The position numbers and the translations under genes are program-made. A stretch of 64,000 bases of DNA from Saturnia japonica (Eukaryota > Arthropoda > Insecta > Lepidoptera > Saturniidae), in assembly GCA_033032175.1 (NCBI GenBank), contig CM065309.1, positions 20,336,001 to 20,400,000 on the forward strand, written 5' to 3'. The notes below the pieces were generated by a model. That model did no database searches, was not told the origin of the DNA, and worked only from the letters and a program-made list of their open reading frames with translations. Shown here piece after piece: positions 23,508 to 34,464 of this stretch. Positions within the stretch are counted from its first letter, which is position 1; every line of letters starts with the position of its first letter.

Positions 23508-23699
23508 TGTAGAAGAACTATTGCAAAGGGAGGATCCTCCGGCCAGACGGGTGTTATGTCTGGCGGGCAGCTGCCCAACGGGTGTAGTCGGGTTCTTGTA
23601 TATATACTCAACGATTGAGTTAATTTCTATAGCGCAATGTAGGATAGTAGGATGAGTCTTATGTGGCTCGATCGATGTCGCTATGTAGATGTCGCCACA
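23508..23699 (-). repeat. 5' LTR of the TRIM
   Basis: This 192-bp TG...CA repeat is upstream in the minus-strand transcript because the primer-binding site follows it. The extra 14 bp relative to the partner comes from a local duplication around GATGTCGC near 23671-23690. Confidence 0.85.
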
Positions 23700-23703
23700 G
23701 GCC

Positions 23704-26017
23704 GAATAAGGGAAACAAAATCACGTCTCTCGTGGATCAACTGAAATGTTTTCTTTTTATTTGATTGTCATGAATATTCATTTTATAGTTTCCTAAATTA
23801 TGTAGGTAATGATAATAGTAAATTATTAATTACATTCAATAAGACAAAACATTTCAATTAATAAATGAAAGCCCTCAATCCAGTATTTAAAATGTAACGA
23901 CTCAAATAATTGTTACGTAAAATATACGGTAGAACAACACTACAAAAATAAATGTGGCAACATTATTTTCAAATTTGACATTAGTGATTGTCAATTAGGG
24001 ATTATAAAATGCATTAGGTATTCTCCCTCCATCACAGTAATTAATCTGGAACTAAGCACCTATGGGCATTCTGGCAGCTGATCCAGCCTTTCTCCCCTCT
24101 CTAGACTTATAGTGTTAACATTTTCGGCCTCTACTAAACATCTTTTGTGATCTGTGGTTATTATTCTACTGGACTATAGTCCTCCAAAAAGTAGTTGAAA
24201 TTAAATGACTATTCATATTTAAGAACAAGTTAAATCAATAAGTAATACCACCATTGTGTTTAATAATTTTGGAATAATATTAGCAACAGCTTTGCCCGCG
24301 ATTCCGCAGGCGTTTATTATGCAATAATTATTTTTGTATGGTAATTTTATTACATATTATATCTACCTACTGTAAACAAATTTTCATTAAAATCGGTCAA
24401 GCCGCTTTCAAGTTAAATTCAGGCATAGCTTCAACCGCACAGACCAGATCTTCTTTAAATATGTTTCAAAATTACTAAATATTCCTCAAATAACGTTATC
24501 TGACGATTGAAAAAACGACCCTAGCAACAATAAAGACTAAATTATAGAAATAACAAATGATAAGAAATCAATTCAATTTACAAAATGACAGCTGTTAGAA
24601 ATAAAAACAAAAATAATCCCATCAAGAATAAAATCTATTTCTGCGTTTTCAAAACATATTCCGCTTCATTTACTCGACGCTGTCAAGTCAGAAAGGGTTA
24701 CTTCTGTCATTGTCAGTACTGGAGGAGACATTAAACAAAACGTTCCGATAACGGAGGAGTTGTCAGAAATAGGCGAAAAATACCCCGCGACGTGCGTGCC
24801 ACAAATTGCCACGTCTTCTCACTGTATCCGACGTGACACGATATGAAGCGTGACATGATGTTGATTAACACTGTGACATTTCACTAAACTGGCAACCATA
24901 TTTCCTTGTAATTTTCGTTTCGATTATAACCTATTCTCGGAATGGGGTGTCACCTATTTTTGATATAAATTCAACAAGGAATTTTCATACCGACTGGTTC
25001 ATTTTTTTTAAATCGTATTTCTGTTTAGGTTTATACCAAATTGCCATATATCAAGGTTGATGTGGTTGAATGTGTTGTACACTTAGTTAAGGAAGGAGAT
25101 TTGCTTTCGATTCTACCTACGGGACAACCGATACCGGCATATTTTTAACTTGAAGGTTAATCTCTAAGCTTGCATTCACCAGGTAATTTGTAGCGCAGCC
25201 AAGTAACGGCATTGTGGCTGACAATATGAACAGCACAATCCAAAAACCAATCCAAAACAACGGCTTTCTCTCGACATTTGGATATACAATGGCTGATCTC
25301 GAAACGCGACAAACCGTAAGAGGGTCACTGTGACGAACTTATCACTTTCTTACTATAGCTCAAAACACGTAAAAAAATTATTCATATTACTTTTAAACTC
25401 CGTACAATTATATATCTCCGAAAAATGATTCTACTTAGAAAAACGACAAAACCCTCCTCTGGTAATTATCCCATCAAACACAGAAGTGTCGCTGACCAGC
25501 GCGAGCTTTTAAAACAGAGTTACATTTTGAGCACCGATATCGCGTATTGAAAAAAAGTTGTGAAAAGTACGTTTCCAAAGTTAACTATTCGACAACTGTA
25601 AATGAAAATAAAAGTTAACTGATAGAATTAATTCTATTACTTTCATCTTATTATTATGAATTAATCTATTTTTTTCACACTGAGTTTAATTTTAAGAATC
25701 ATATTTTGCAGTATGTGTTGCGTAGAATCAAAATATCAAACGAGCAATTCAAATTTGGAGATTTGCGATTCGCTAAGTGTTTTGTAGAGCATTTAGTTCA
25801 CACGCTTTTTAATTTGGACCCGAACTTGACGTGAAAGTGGCGTAAATGCATTTGTGTTTTAATTTCAGTGAAATAGGATGTTAATATCCCATTATATTTT
25901 GACCATTGGAACAACATAGTAGACCTCCAGCCGATATTTATTAACCCCCGATGCAAACACCCCCTGTGCTATAAGTTTAACGTGTGTAACTGTTATCTTT
26001 ACATCCGTATATCTATT
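23704..26017. other. Unassigned DNA
   Basis: Apart from the fragment at 24280-24435, no gene or clear repeat is visible. GC content rises slightly near 24780-24850 without an open frame. Confidence 0.3.
24280..24435 (-). repeat. Degraded Helitron-like or SINE-like fragment
   Basis: TAGCAACAGCTTTGCCCGCG followed by CAAATTTTCATTAAAATCGG and TCAAGCCGCTTTCAAGTT keeps the general order of the Helitron-like repeats seen elsewhere in the window. It has drifted too far to define its ends. Confidence 0.3.
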
Positions 26018-26583
26018 ATTATTATTATTCTAAGTGGGGGCTGTGCAGGCTTATGCAGTCCTGTGTCACCGCGACCAATGAGATCTATTTTGATCACCCC
26101 ACACTGCTAAAGCTCCCTATGAAGTCCTATTGCTTTAATATACTGCAGGATTTGTTTGGCAGAGAGCAACTGAACCTCTTTTGGGAACAGAACGTGCTTT
26201 CCTAGAATCCGGTTACGTTTAGATATTAGTAGGTCACAATCACACAAGAGGTGCTGTGGAGTTTCGTCCGCACTTTTGCAGAATCTGCAATCTTTTGTGC
26301 CCTGGACACCAAAGAAGACTAGGGCTGGTTGTTACAACCAGCATTATGCTGAGCTGGGGCCGTTTTGTCGCAACAGGCATTTGATGCTCGATATGTAATA
26401 TGTTGTTGTAAATATTTTTAAACTTTCTACGGTGTCAAATGTCTTTGTAATAAATAAATATTTTTCTTTCTTTCTTTCAATGTTGTACATATCTTTATTT
26501 AGACAACAGTGTCCAGTGAGTGCTCTACGCTGGTTAAACGTGCCAATAAGCTCTTTAGAATGATTTTGTCCTGGCAAACTGTA
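26018..26583 (-). pseudogene. LINE 3' fragment with Cys/His motif, interrupted
   Basis: On the minus strand, two coding stretches belong together. The upstream one (26583 to 26479) reads HSKELIGTF, then RRALTGHC and NKDMYNI. After a break, the downstream one (26310 to about 26020) begins GVQGTKDCRFCKSADETPQH and ends RGDTGLHKPAQPPL with an in-frame stop between. This resembles the C-terminal part of R1/I-type LINEs, where a CxxC...H...C motif follows the polymerase or RNase H region. It ends in a short (AAT)n tail at the left edge. The unrelated 168 bp between the two parts is listed separately. Confidence 0.6.
26311..26478 (+). mobile_element. Short retro-insertion with (CTTT)n tail inside the LINE fragment
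   Basis: Removing these 168 bases rejoins the surrounding LINE reading frame exactly (Asn-Ile then Gly-Val). The insert contains AATAAATAAATA and ends in CTTTCTTTCTTTC. A 3' simple-sequence tail of this kind is typical of truncated LINE or SINE copies. Its family is unknown to me. Confidence 0.5.
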
Positions 26584-26634
26584 CCAGAACATTATAGCCT
26601 CTTGGTTGAATAATTCCTTAAGATCAATCGAAAA

Positions 26635-26785
26635 AGGCTTTTTGGGATATCTATGGTATATCTATGTGTCTGTCTGTAGCATCGTAGCTCCCAAACGGCT
26701 GAACCGATTTTTATTTCATTATTATTTTGTTTGAAAGGTGACTTCATCGAAAGTGTTTTTAGTTATAATCCAAGAAAATCTGTTC
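26635..26785 (+). repeat. Interspersed repeat fragment (GTCTGTAGCATCGTAGCTCC block)
   Basis: The blocks GTCTGTCTGTAGCATCGTAG, CCCAAACGGCTGAACCGATT and GAAAGGTGACTTCATCG match a pattern I know as a dispersed repeat in moths and butterflies. The boundaries are not clear and there is no coding capacity. Confidence 0.4.
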
Positions 26786-27225
26786 TGATGTATGAACATT
26801 CTCAGCTCTTTTCTAGTTGATAAATGCATGTGCCTATCTTCCAGAGGTCTGCACCTGCTTACAGATGTTGGTTTTCTGTTACTGTTTCTGTTACTTCAAG
26901 TATTTGAAGAAGATGGAAACCTTGACCTTATGCAGCATTATTATCTGGAATACGCAGGATACGTATCTCCTCACCAACTTACATCATATAATGAACAGGT
27001 ACTTGTGCCGGGGGTTTCAAAATTTTCAATTTATTTCGTGTAACTGTAAGCGAGTTTTAATGCGTTAATACTTGACCGTAGCTTTCTATCGGTGAAGCAA
27101 TTTTTAGAATCAGCTCAGTTGATGTACAAGGCTATTTACAAAATTTACCTCTTTATGATGGTTTTATAGATATAGGTTGTGTTTTAAAAATTAATATATT
27201 ATTAACATAATATACAAATGTCCTG

Positions 27226-27345
27226 ATTAATGGTAATAGGCAAGCTCCCTATTACATGGGAGCTAAGAAAATACCCGGTCAAATGTGGGTGTAAATTAGT
27301 ACACCTCTGCCTAACTCTTCGGGGATACAGGTGTGATTGTATGTT
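27226..27345 (+). mobile_element. tRNA-derived SINE, 5'-truncated
   Basis: Only the 3' half is present. It shows AATAGGCAAGCTCCCTATTA, GTACACCTCTGCCTAACTC and a GTGTGATTGTATGTTAT end. The tRNA-like head is missing. This kind of 5' truncation is common in LINE-mobilised SINEs. Confidence 0.65.
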
Positions 27346-27654
27346 ATACTATGTTATACAAAGCGGCAGTGGGTATTAAATAAAACACTAAGTTGACCGA
27401 CCGAAATTCGACAATTAATTTTGATTTTATCTCTAAGATAATGTTTACGATAACGGGATTTTTTCAATTTACGTGTCACACCAGCCTGATGTATCACACT
27501 TAGCGCTTATTACACGCGATCGACATGGTACGATAAGTTATCAATGTGATAAGCTACTTGTTTACTTAAGTCGTTATTATTTTATTGCATGTGATATATA
27601 AAAAAAATTGGCTGAGCTTATCCGATTTACAGTTTAGAACGAGGAATTTCTCTC

Positions 27655-27990
27655 GGTCTATTTTAATGCTTTTTAGGGTTCTGTATCCCAAAAGGAACCC
27701 TTATAGGATCACTTCGTTGTCTGTATGTCTGTCTGTCAAGACACTTTTTCCCAGGTACGCGAGGAGGTATCAAGTTGAAATTTATATCAAATACTCAGGT
27801 TTGCAATCCTTTGGAGTTGTAAAAAAATCAAATTTCTAAGTCAACGAAATCAAAAGCTACGGCCGTTTATGCTGCATATTTTAACATACGTAAGGGGAAT
27901 CAAAACTTATAGGGTACTTCGCGTTGACTTAGAACAATGAAATTTTACAAAAAGCAATATGTACGTAAGCAGAAAAAAATATTTTTGCGG
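27655..27990 (+). repeat. Interspersed repeat (TAGGGTTCTGTATCCCAAAA block)
   Basis: It starts with TTTTTAGGGTTCTGTATCCC, followed by a GTCTGTATGTCTGTCTGTCA run and GGGTACTTCGCGTTGACTTA. This resembles the widespread lepidopteran repeat that begins TAGGGTTCCGTACCC and has a GTCYGTCTGTCTGTC run. The 84-codon frame across it is not a gene. Confidence 0.45.
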
Positions 27991-28174
27991 TTATAAACTT
28001 ATTTGCATTCGATAAAGTGACCACACAGACGGAATACAGTCGAGAGAAAAATAGTTTTACTAGCAATTTTTTTTATATAGCTATGGTCGAAAATAAGCGT
28101 ACAACCTACCCCATGGTTAGTGGTTACGGCAAGCTATGGACGCTTGTAATACCATAGATAGGTATTACTAGCAC

Positions 28175-28331
28175 CGACGCGGTAGTATGCTACCTGCAGG
28201 TCTCGCGTCGCCCCATCGTGGCGGCGGATGGTACACCGTGGAGTTTTAGTGAGTAGGAGTCTCACATAACCACTCGTCCCCCCGGACGGGTGTGTACCCA
28301 TGACGGGTTCCTCCACGTTAAAAAAATAAAT
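28175..28331 (+). mobile_element. 5'-truncated retro-insertion with 14-bp target duplication
   Basis: GGTATTACTAGCAC occurs at 28161-28174 and again at 28332-28345. Between them is a GC-rich piece of 157 bases ending in an A-rich tail. It contains GAGTAGGAGTCTCACATAAC and CCCCGGACGGGTG blocks, which look like the 3' UTR of a lepidopteran LINE. A long target duplication plus A-rich tail indicates target-primed reverse transcription. Confidence 0.7.
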
Positions 28332-29820
28332 GGTATTACTAGCACGTTATCGATCTTGAATCCTCTTAACCCAAGGAGCTCTGGAAAGCCAAGTATATTT
28401 GCTGCTTTCTTCTGTATGGTGGGGGAAATTCCACTGGTTGGACAGCCTCGAGTAAAGATCTCTCTTATAATCTTAACTATATCTTCAATTTCCGTTTAAG
28501 AATATTCACAATCTTCAATTTGGTGTTCAATCTCACTAGTTAGTTAGTAGTTCACTCAGTTAAGACATGTTAGATTTTGTCTTTAACATGAAAATACGCT
28601 TAAGATTATTTGATTGATTGTAAGAAAGGAATTCTTTGAAGTTTCCAACGTTTCATATCATATTAATGCCTAAAAGAAATGATGCGGTATCGTTGCACAT
28701 TATTCCCAATACCGCGTAACGATAAGTTATAGTAACATAAAAAAGAAATGGTACAAGATACATCTCGCTATCAACTTTGACACGAACGTTCATCATGTGC
28801 TACCGGAATTTAGGAATCGTTTAAGAGAGATTCTACTATATGTTCATAAGCATAACGTTGGTTTCAGTTTAGCAGATCAACGTCCCGTAAGACTTTGCGG
28901 TTCTATGCAACGAATGTCCGCGTTGAAGTTTATCATTAATCAAACAAGGTTTGTTTGGTGTAGTGACACCTGCTTTACTGTAATCCATACTTGATGTTTT
29001 TGGCTGTCAATGAAGAAAAAAGTGTTGTTAGAAATTAGTCACTATCTAGCAAAAGAAGAATTCGCAGTACGATCGTCGATCAACGATCAACGTACGTACA
29101 GAGCTGACTCGTGTCTAGTTCAATGTTCCACAATGTGTGTGCAGCGGCAAACTGGTGTGCCGTGGTCATTAGTATGAGTGCGGCAGATAAATGGCAAGAT
29201 TATTCAGAAAGTTATGAAGATATTTTTGAATAGGTATATATATAAGTATTCACTACGTTCAAACCGTGTTATTTCAATATTATTATTGTTTGTCACGACC
29301 CAATTATGCGAATTAAATTTTTTGTCTTTCACTAAGAATAAGTAAATAAAAAAGGGAGCAGAGATTAATCGAATATAGGTACATCAGAAAAAAATATGAA
29401 TTTACTGAATACTAGATAGAACGTTCGAAACAAACCATGTTCAATTTAATTGAGGAATAATTGGAATCACGTTTATCGAAATTCTAACTAAAGTTTTCAT
29501 TACTTCAGAAGAGATTGGCATCAAACTTGAATTATACCTAGACCGAGTAGTAATCGGTTTGATTTTAAGATTATTGAAATAAATGTTTTTCTCCAGATGT
29601 AAGCAAATAAATGTTAACTATCTCTCTTTATTATATGAACAAAAATGCGATGTGATTGCGGAATTACAATTTGAAACCGTAATCAAATTCAATTTTCAAA
29701 GAAATTGAGGATAAAATTAAAATATTTAGAAATTAATATTTAAATAATAGGTTAGAATCGAACAAGGCTAAATGTTAAAATATTGGAACATTCAATATTG
29801 CTTGTGGTTTATCTTACTTA

Positions 29821-30295
29821 CGGCCGTTTTCAATAACATATCTGAGTTTACTATCCCCGATTAGTATGTACTACTCGTGCGCGATAAGTTAAGACCGGTG
29901 CGGTATGCGACTCCCCACCCGCTTCCCCGATGACACCCGCGTTGTACAGCGCGCAACGCCATTATTTAATATAGGTTTTTTAGTCTATTACTATACTAAG
30001 CTAGTTGTGTTCTTTTTTTGTACACTGTACCAGGACCCGACCATGACGTCACCGCGCTCAGGTCTCAACTTATCGTGCATGGGTAGTATTTGTAATAAGT
30101 ACTACCTTTAACTTATGACAGATATCGGCTTCCCTCTTATCTATTCAAGCTACAGGGTAAGGATATATATTATGTAGATACGAAAAACTATCCATTGTTA
30201 GGTTGTTAAAAAAAGTAAGGAGAAAGTTATATTTTTCTATCTTATTAACTGAAACAACGGATAGATAGGTTATTGAATACGGCCGTTAATAGACT
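29821..30295. mobile_element. Harbinger-like MITE with terminal and subterminal inversions
   Basis: The left end reads CGGCCGTTTTCAATAACATATCT, and the complement of the right end reads CGGCCGTATTCAATAACCTATCT. TTA flanks both sides (29818-29820 and 30296-30298), the 3-bp TWA duplication typical of PIF/Harbinger. A second, inner inversion pairs the block at 29869-29895, with CGATAAGTTAAGACC, against GGTCTCAACTTATCG near 30060-30075. The copy is 475 bp and non-coding. Confidence 0.65.
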
Positions 30296-30836
30296 TACTA
30301 GTTGTTACCTACTCAATTCAATAGGTACGATTTAATCAACTTCTATGCAAAATGTCATTACAATACGTCTAGAATTGAGCGTCATCAATGAAAAAACAAT
30401 CAAACTAACGAATTTTTGTTTTTATAATAAATTAATAAATTATAATAATTTTTTATTCAGATGAGTAACATCCATAGTTAGTATATAACGAGTACTAGTA
30501 AACGCTAAGCTCTGTAACAAGTTCGTTTCTTATGATACATTTTACATTTTTAGATATTAGATTTGATTTAAGTTAATTATAAAATTCTCATCTTAATTAT
30601 TTTAATATATCTTTTCATAAGCATAGAAATGATGTACATTACAATATTCGTAGAAAATTATTTTGGGAAGAGGAATAAAGATTAAGCATTAAAAAGATAT
30701 CAAGTTACATAAAATCAATAAGAATTTTCCAATAGCTTAACGAGCGAACTAAAGACTTTAACGAACTCATTATAAAGTTGCCAAGGGTTCTGTCAGCGAG
30801 TGGTGTAAAACAGAGGCTTTGCACTTTCACTATACT

Positions 30837-31005
30837 GCTAGCCATATTAATATTAACTATGAAACCGTGCAACTTTCTTCTGGCCAGCGTGTTCCATTCT
30901 TCTTAAGACATCAGGTCCTTTAAGCGTAACGTGAAGAGATATTTATGCAGGCTGGTATGACAGCGGTGACCCCCGATGGATTTAGATCTCTCTGTGGTCG
31001 TCGTT
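30837..31005 (+). pseudogene. LINE 3'-end coding remnant
   Basis: One plus-strand frame reads NYETVQLSSGQRVPFF then VLKRNVKRYLCRL before stops. The FKxxVKRYL-like end is typical of the last residues of jockey-type LINE proteins, and it resembles the remnant at 53560-53760. Only about 170 bases are recognisable. Confidence 0.4.
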
Positions 31006-31023
31006 GCGTATTAACTGTATTGT

Positions 31024-31781
31024 CTTACCCCCGCTCCCGGCTATTTTAAAGATAAAAATCCTTATTGTTGGCGATCCTTAGAAGATAGATATATCTTTTG
31101 AATATGCACAACTATGTTGTACATTACTTTGATTTATCTCTTATAGTTTACTTAGCGTAAGCCATTTAAGCATCCGATTTGATTGACTTGGCATGACCAT
31201 ATTTTTTTATTATTTGCGCAAAACCATATTTCTTTTTCTTTAAGTAAACGTAGCCTAAGTTACTCAGCATATCATCAGCTATCTGTCAGTGAAATTCTCG
31301 TCAAAATTGGTTCAACCGTTTCGCTGATTTCTCGGAACAAAGAAACAGACAGATTAAAAAAAAAGTTTTTTGATACCTATAGGTGTCGTATATACTTTCA
31401 TATGCATTTAGTTAAAAGCTGTTATTTTGACATTACAAACAGACACTTCTTCTTGTTGTTTTGGCGCCGCAAAAAGCATTTGCCAGTGTCAATGTTTTAA
31501 GCCTTCATAAGATTTTTCAATATACAAATTGGGGTTTTCTGACAAGATGGTGGCACTCTTGTCAGAACTATCCAGGGAGCTTTTATGGCATCCAAAAAGC
31601 ATGTATTCCACTTCATATTTATAATGCACTTTATATATGCACAACGACCAAACTTTATCAAACAATATATAAAGGGTCACAAAACCTAATCTAATGAATT
31701 ACAAATAAAAACTAAAACATGTCACTTTAAAATCTCGCCAAAAATTCCTAACAGACCATACAATTTTATTAATTGTATAGA
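31024..31781 (-). mobile_element. Helitron-like copy 4, 3'-truncated and interrupted by a MITE
   Basis: On the minus strand the 5' end A|TCTATACAATTAATAAAATTG lies at 31761-31781. The unit continues at about 31450 and runs to 31024, where the CTAG end is lost. The break at about 31451-31757 is filled by the MITE listed separately. The internal blocks match copies 1 to 3. Confidence 0.65.
31451..31757 (-). mobile_element. MITE-like repeat, TTTTGGCG termini, copy 2 (inside a Helitron)
   Basis: It has the same end sequences as 5107-5450 in the opposite orientation: GTTTTGGCGCCGCAAAAAGC at the left, and AAAATCTCGCCAAAAATTCC at the right. It sits between two blocks of Helitron copy 4 that are contiguous in copy 2. 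A 77-codon frame here is a chance frame. Confidence 0.6.
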
Positions 31782-32664
31782 TAGATAGTGTTGGTTATCA
31801 CAATTACTCACCAGTTTTGGTGAGGTCAAGGTCAGGATACTTGGATTTCACCAGATTCACAGTTTACTGGTTTTTCCTTAATTTTATATCGCCAATGATG
31901 TTCGTGCCGGTGCGCGCGCGAGTCGCGAGGTGGTCGAAATAGGAAGGGATTGAGGGGTACAAAGAACACAAAAGTAGTTGGCAACTGCGAATCACCAATC
32001 AAATTGACCCAAAAATAAAACCTGTATGTTTTGTTCCGTTTTATGCAGACTTTGACTGTACGGATAGATTATTTAATTAACTATCACAATGAAGGAACAA
32101 TAATAATAAGGCTATAATCATATGGACTTCAAATAATCCTTCGATTTTTTTTCTTCAATAGTATTTATTTATATAGAATATTATATATAACTATGTATAT
32201 CATCATCGTCATCGTAAAGATTTCCAAAACAAAAAATTAGCTTCAAAGTTTTGATATTAGCAAGTTGTACATCCTAAATAATTAAAAAGTATTTTAATTT
32301 TGTTTTCAGTTTAGAACTTGGACGGTTGTCTGCCCGTTTCTCACGATCCGTCGCCGCAAGGGTTCCGTTGCTAATTAATTAAAAAGCGACTTTTCATTTG
32401 TCCACAGAACCCGAAAGTTACTATTACAATAAATGCTATACGATCTACTACGTAGGTGTTATGACACTGGGGAGTTGGACAAACTATATAGGGTGTGTCT
32501 ATATAGTTAATTTTAATTATATGATCTATGCGGTATCTATTACGAGGGGTAACACACTCTGTGCACACCTAATAGTATAACTGTGCTATAAAAACGAAAC
32601 ACAGCATTAGGTGATAAAACACTGGTATTTAAAACTGGCAATTGTGTTTATTTTTGCTTAAAAA

Positions 32665-33165
32665 TCTATATAATTTATAAAATTTAAGTGTCTGTTTGTA
32701 ACAAAAAACAACCAACAGAATAACAACTTTTTATTAAATGCATATGAAAGTATACGGCACCTATTACAAAAAAATCGATTTTTCTTATAAATTATGTTTG
32801 TCAGTATGTCTAATTCTTCCGGATAATTCTCCGAAACGGTTGGACAGATTTTGAAGTGACTTTCACTGGCAGATAGCTGATGTTATAAAGATAAACTTGC
32901 GCTACTTTTATTAAAAAAAAAAAAAAAACAATTAGAAAAATATGGTGAAAATGGCTTAGGCTGAGTAAACCATAAGATACATAGTAAATGAAAGTATTAG
33001 ATAACTGTAGACATTAAAAATAAATACAAAAAAGTTCGCGAGAGTATATGTCTATCTTTTATGGGACACCCACAATAAGCATTTTTGTATTTTAAATAAC
33101 CGGGAGCGGGGGAGTAAGATTCGCGCGTGTGCCCTATCGATGGCATTCTGTACTTGTACTCTTTG
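32665..33165 (+). mobile_element. Helitron-like copy 5
   Basis: It starts A|TCTATATAATTTATAAAATTTAAG and shares the GTTGGACAGATTTTG, AGTAAACCATAAGA and GGGAGCGGGGGAGTAAG blocks with copy 1. The 3' end is degraded, with no clear CTAG after the GCGCGTGTGCCC block, so the right boundary is approximate. Confidence 0.6.
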
Positions 33166-33284
33166 ATTGTTCATACAGACTCTGTGTTTAAACTACTCTG
33201 TAGTAAGCGTTTTTTTTATAACTTATTAAAACACAAATAATTAAGGAAGTTTTTTTTTATTCTGGTACATTTTTTGATCGCTAG

Positions 33285-33500
33285 GTTTAGCTTAGTGTCC
33301 ATAATCTCACCTTAAATGACGATGTAGCACAAAATTGTGAGACGCTAAGCCCAGTAGGAAAACTGGCTTTCAATGTTCAGCTGCTTAAAAACACATATAG
33401 GTGCTAGGCGATAAATTTTCAACTAGCTATTATTAGCTCTATAGCATTATTTCCACCATGATATGGTTTCATCACGATGTTTTCCTTCACCGAAAGTTAA
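33285..33500 (-). repeat. Interspersed repeat, copy 2
   Basis: On the minus strand it has GAAGGAAAACATCGTGATGA, ATATCATGGTGG, GAAAGCCAGTTTTCCTACTG and GGCTTAGCGTC, matching 17850-18120 with many changes. This copy lies just after Helitron copy 5. Confidence 0.5.
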
Positions 33501-34354
33501 AGCTCATTGCAGGGTTCAGCTCGCGTCGATCGACGTGATGTCCGTATACGCTACCACTAATAGGGGGTTACCATACCTCTTGAACATGTCCGGAAAAATT
33601 GGTTCTTTGTTCGGAAAGCGGGGGGAATTCAAGAACGTCCGGAATTTTCACACAAATGAAGAAAGAATAATTAAAAACCAAGTATCAAGTATCAAAAATT
33701 ATAATTCTTAAATTAACATATTGATACATGGAGATAGATTCCGCTTTATGTGAGTAAGAAATAAATATTCCGTTAATTGAATTTTCTAAAGAATGTGTTC
33801 GAAATTTTCTCGGGACATTCTTTTTTTGATCTGGTAACCTTCTTAATCACTGAGCCATAATTACTTTCAAATAGTTAATTACTAAATTTAATGTACATGA
33901 AAAGTCAAAAGTCAAAACCCAAAACACATAACTCAATACTTCAAACAATATAAACAATATCTCAAACACCGTATTTAAACCTTTGGTTGGTTTTTTTTTT
34001 ACAGATTGATTCCTTGTAAAACCATAGATATATAAACATGTATAATATAGCAGTTGCAATTTATTTTGGCTCATGTGTGACTACGCCGATGGATAAATGT
34101 AATTTTCTCTATTGTTGTAAATAATGGTTTCTGAGAATTTAAAATATCCTGAAAAATTGTGCGTAAAATTAAATTATGTCGACTTCAATTGTAAGAATAA
34201 TGGAAATGAAAGAATGGAATGTGTTAATTTAAGGGTATTCAAATGGAGCTGTGAGAACAACAAGGATATTTAAAATTAATTACGTTTTAGTGACTGGTTT
34301 TCTCTTATTTAACACTGCGGTACTTTTGATAAACTAAAAGTTTTTTTCTTAATT

Positions 34355-34464
34355 TTGTAACGAAGTTACTTATTGCAGGGTGGGAGCTAAACTGAAAAAA
34401 GTAAAGGAACCGATCGACAATAAAAAAAACAAACTCATTCATAATATTTAGGATTTTTAAAACT
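34355..34464 (+). repeat. Direct repeat, copy A (TTTTGTAACGAAGTTACTTA unit)
   Basis: About 110 bases here match 36670-36781: TTTTGTAACGAAGTTACTTA, GGTGGGAGCTAAACTG, GTAAAGGAACCGATCGACA and AATATTTAGGATTTTTAAAA. The unit contains a small palindrome GTAACGAAGTTAC. The two copies diverge sharply beyond these edges. Confidence 0.75.

Larger units (their letters stand above)
22825..23699 (-). mobile_element. TRIM-type non-autonomous LTR retrotransposon
   Basis: This is an 875-bp unit with direct terminal repeats of 178 bp (22825-23002) and 192 bp (23508-23699). Both start TGTAGAAG and end GCCACA. GGCC flanks both sides (22821-22824 and 23700-23703) as a target duplication. On the minus strand, one base after the 5' LTR, TGGTGACCCCGACGTGAT is an 18-base complement of the tRNA-Trp 3' end. 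Next to the other LTR is the purine run GGAGGGGAGTGA. The interior is only about 505 bp, far too small for gag-pol, and no retroviral motif is visible. The repeats differ at about 5 positions plus a 14-bp indel, so the insertion is older than the errantivirus. Confidence 0.88.

Noticed and set aside
31183..31500. 105-codon plus-strand frame
   Set aside because: It lies inside a Helitron-like copy and the edge of a MITE, and the matching frames in other copies are not conserved.
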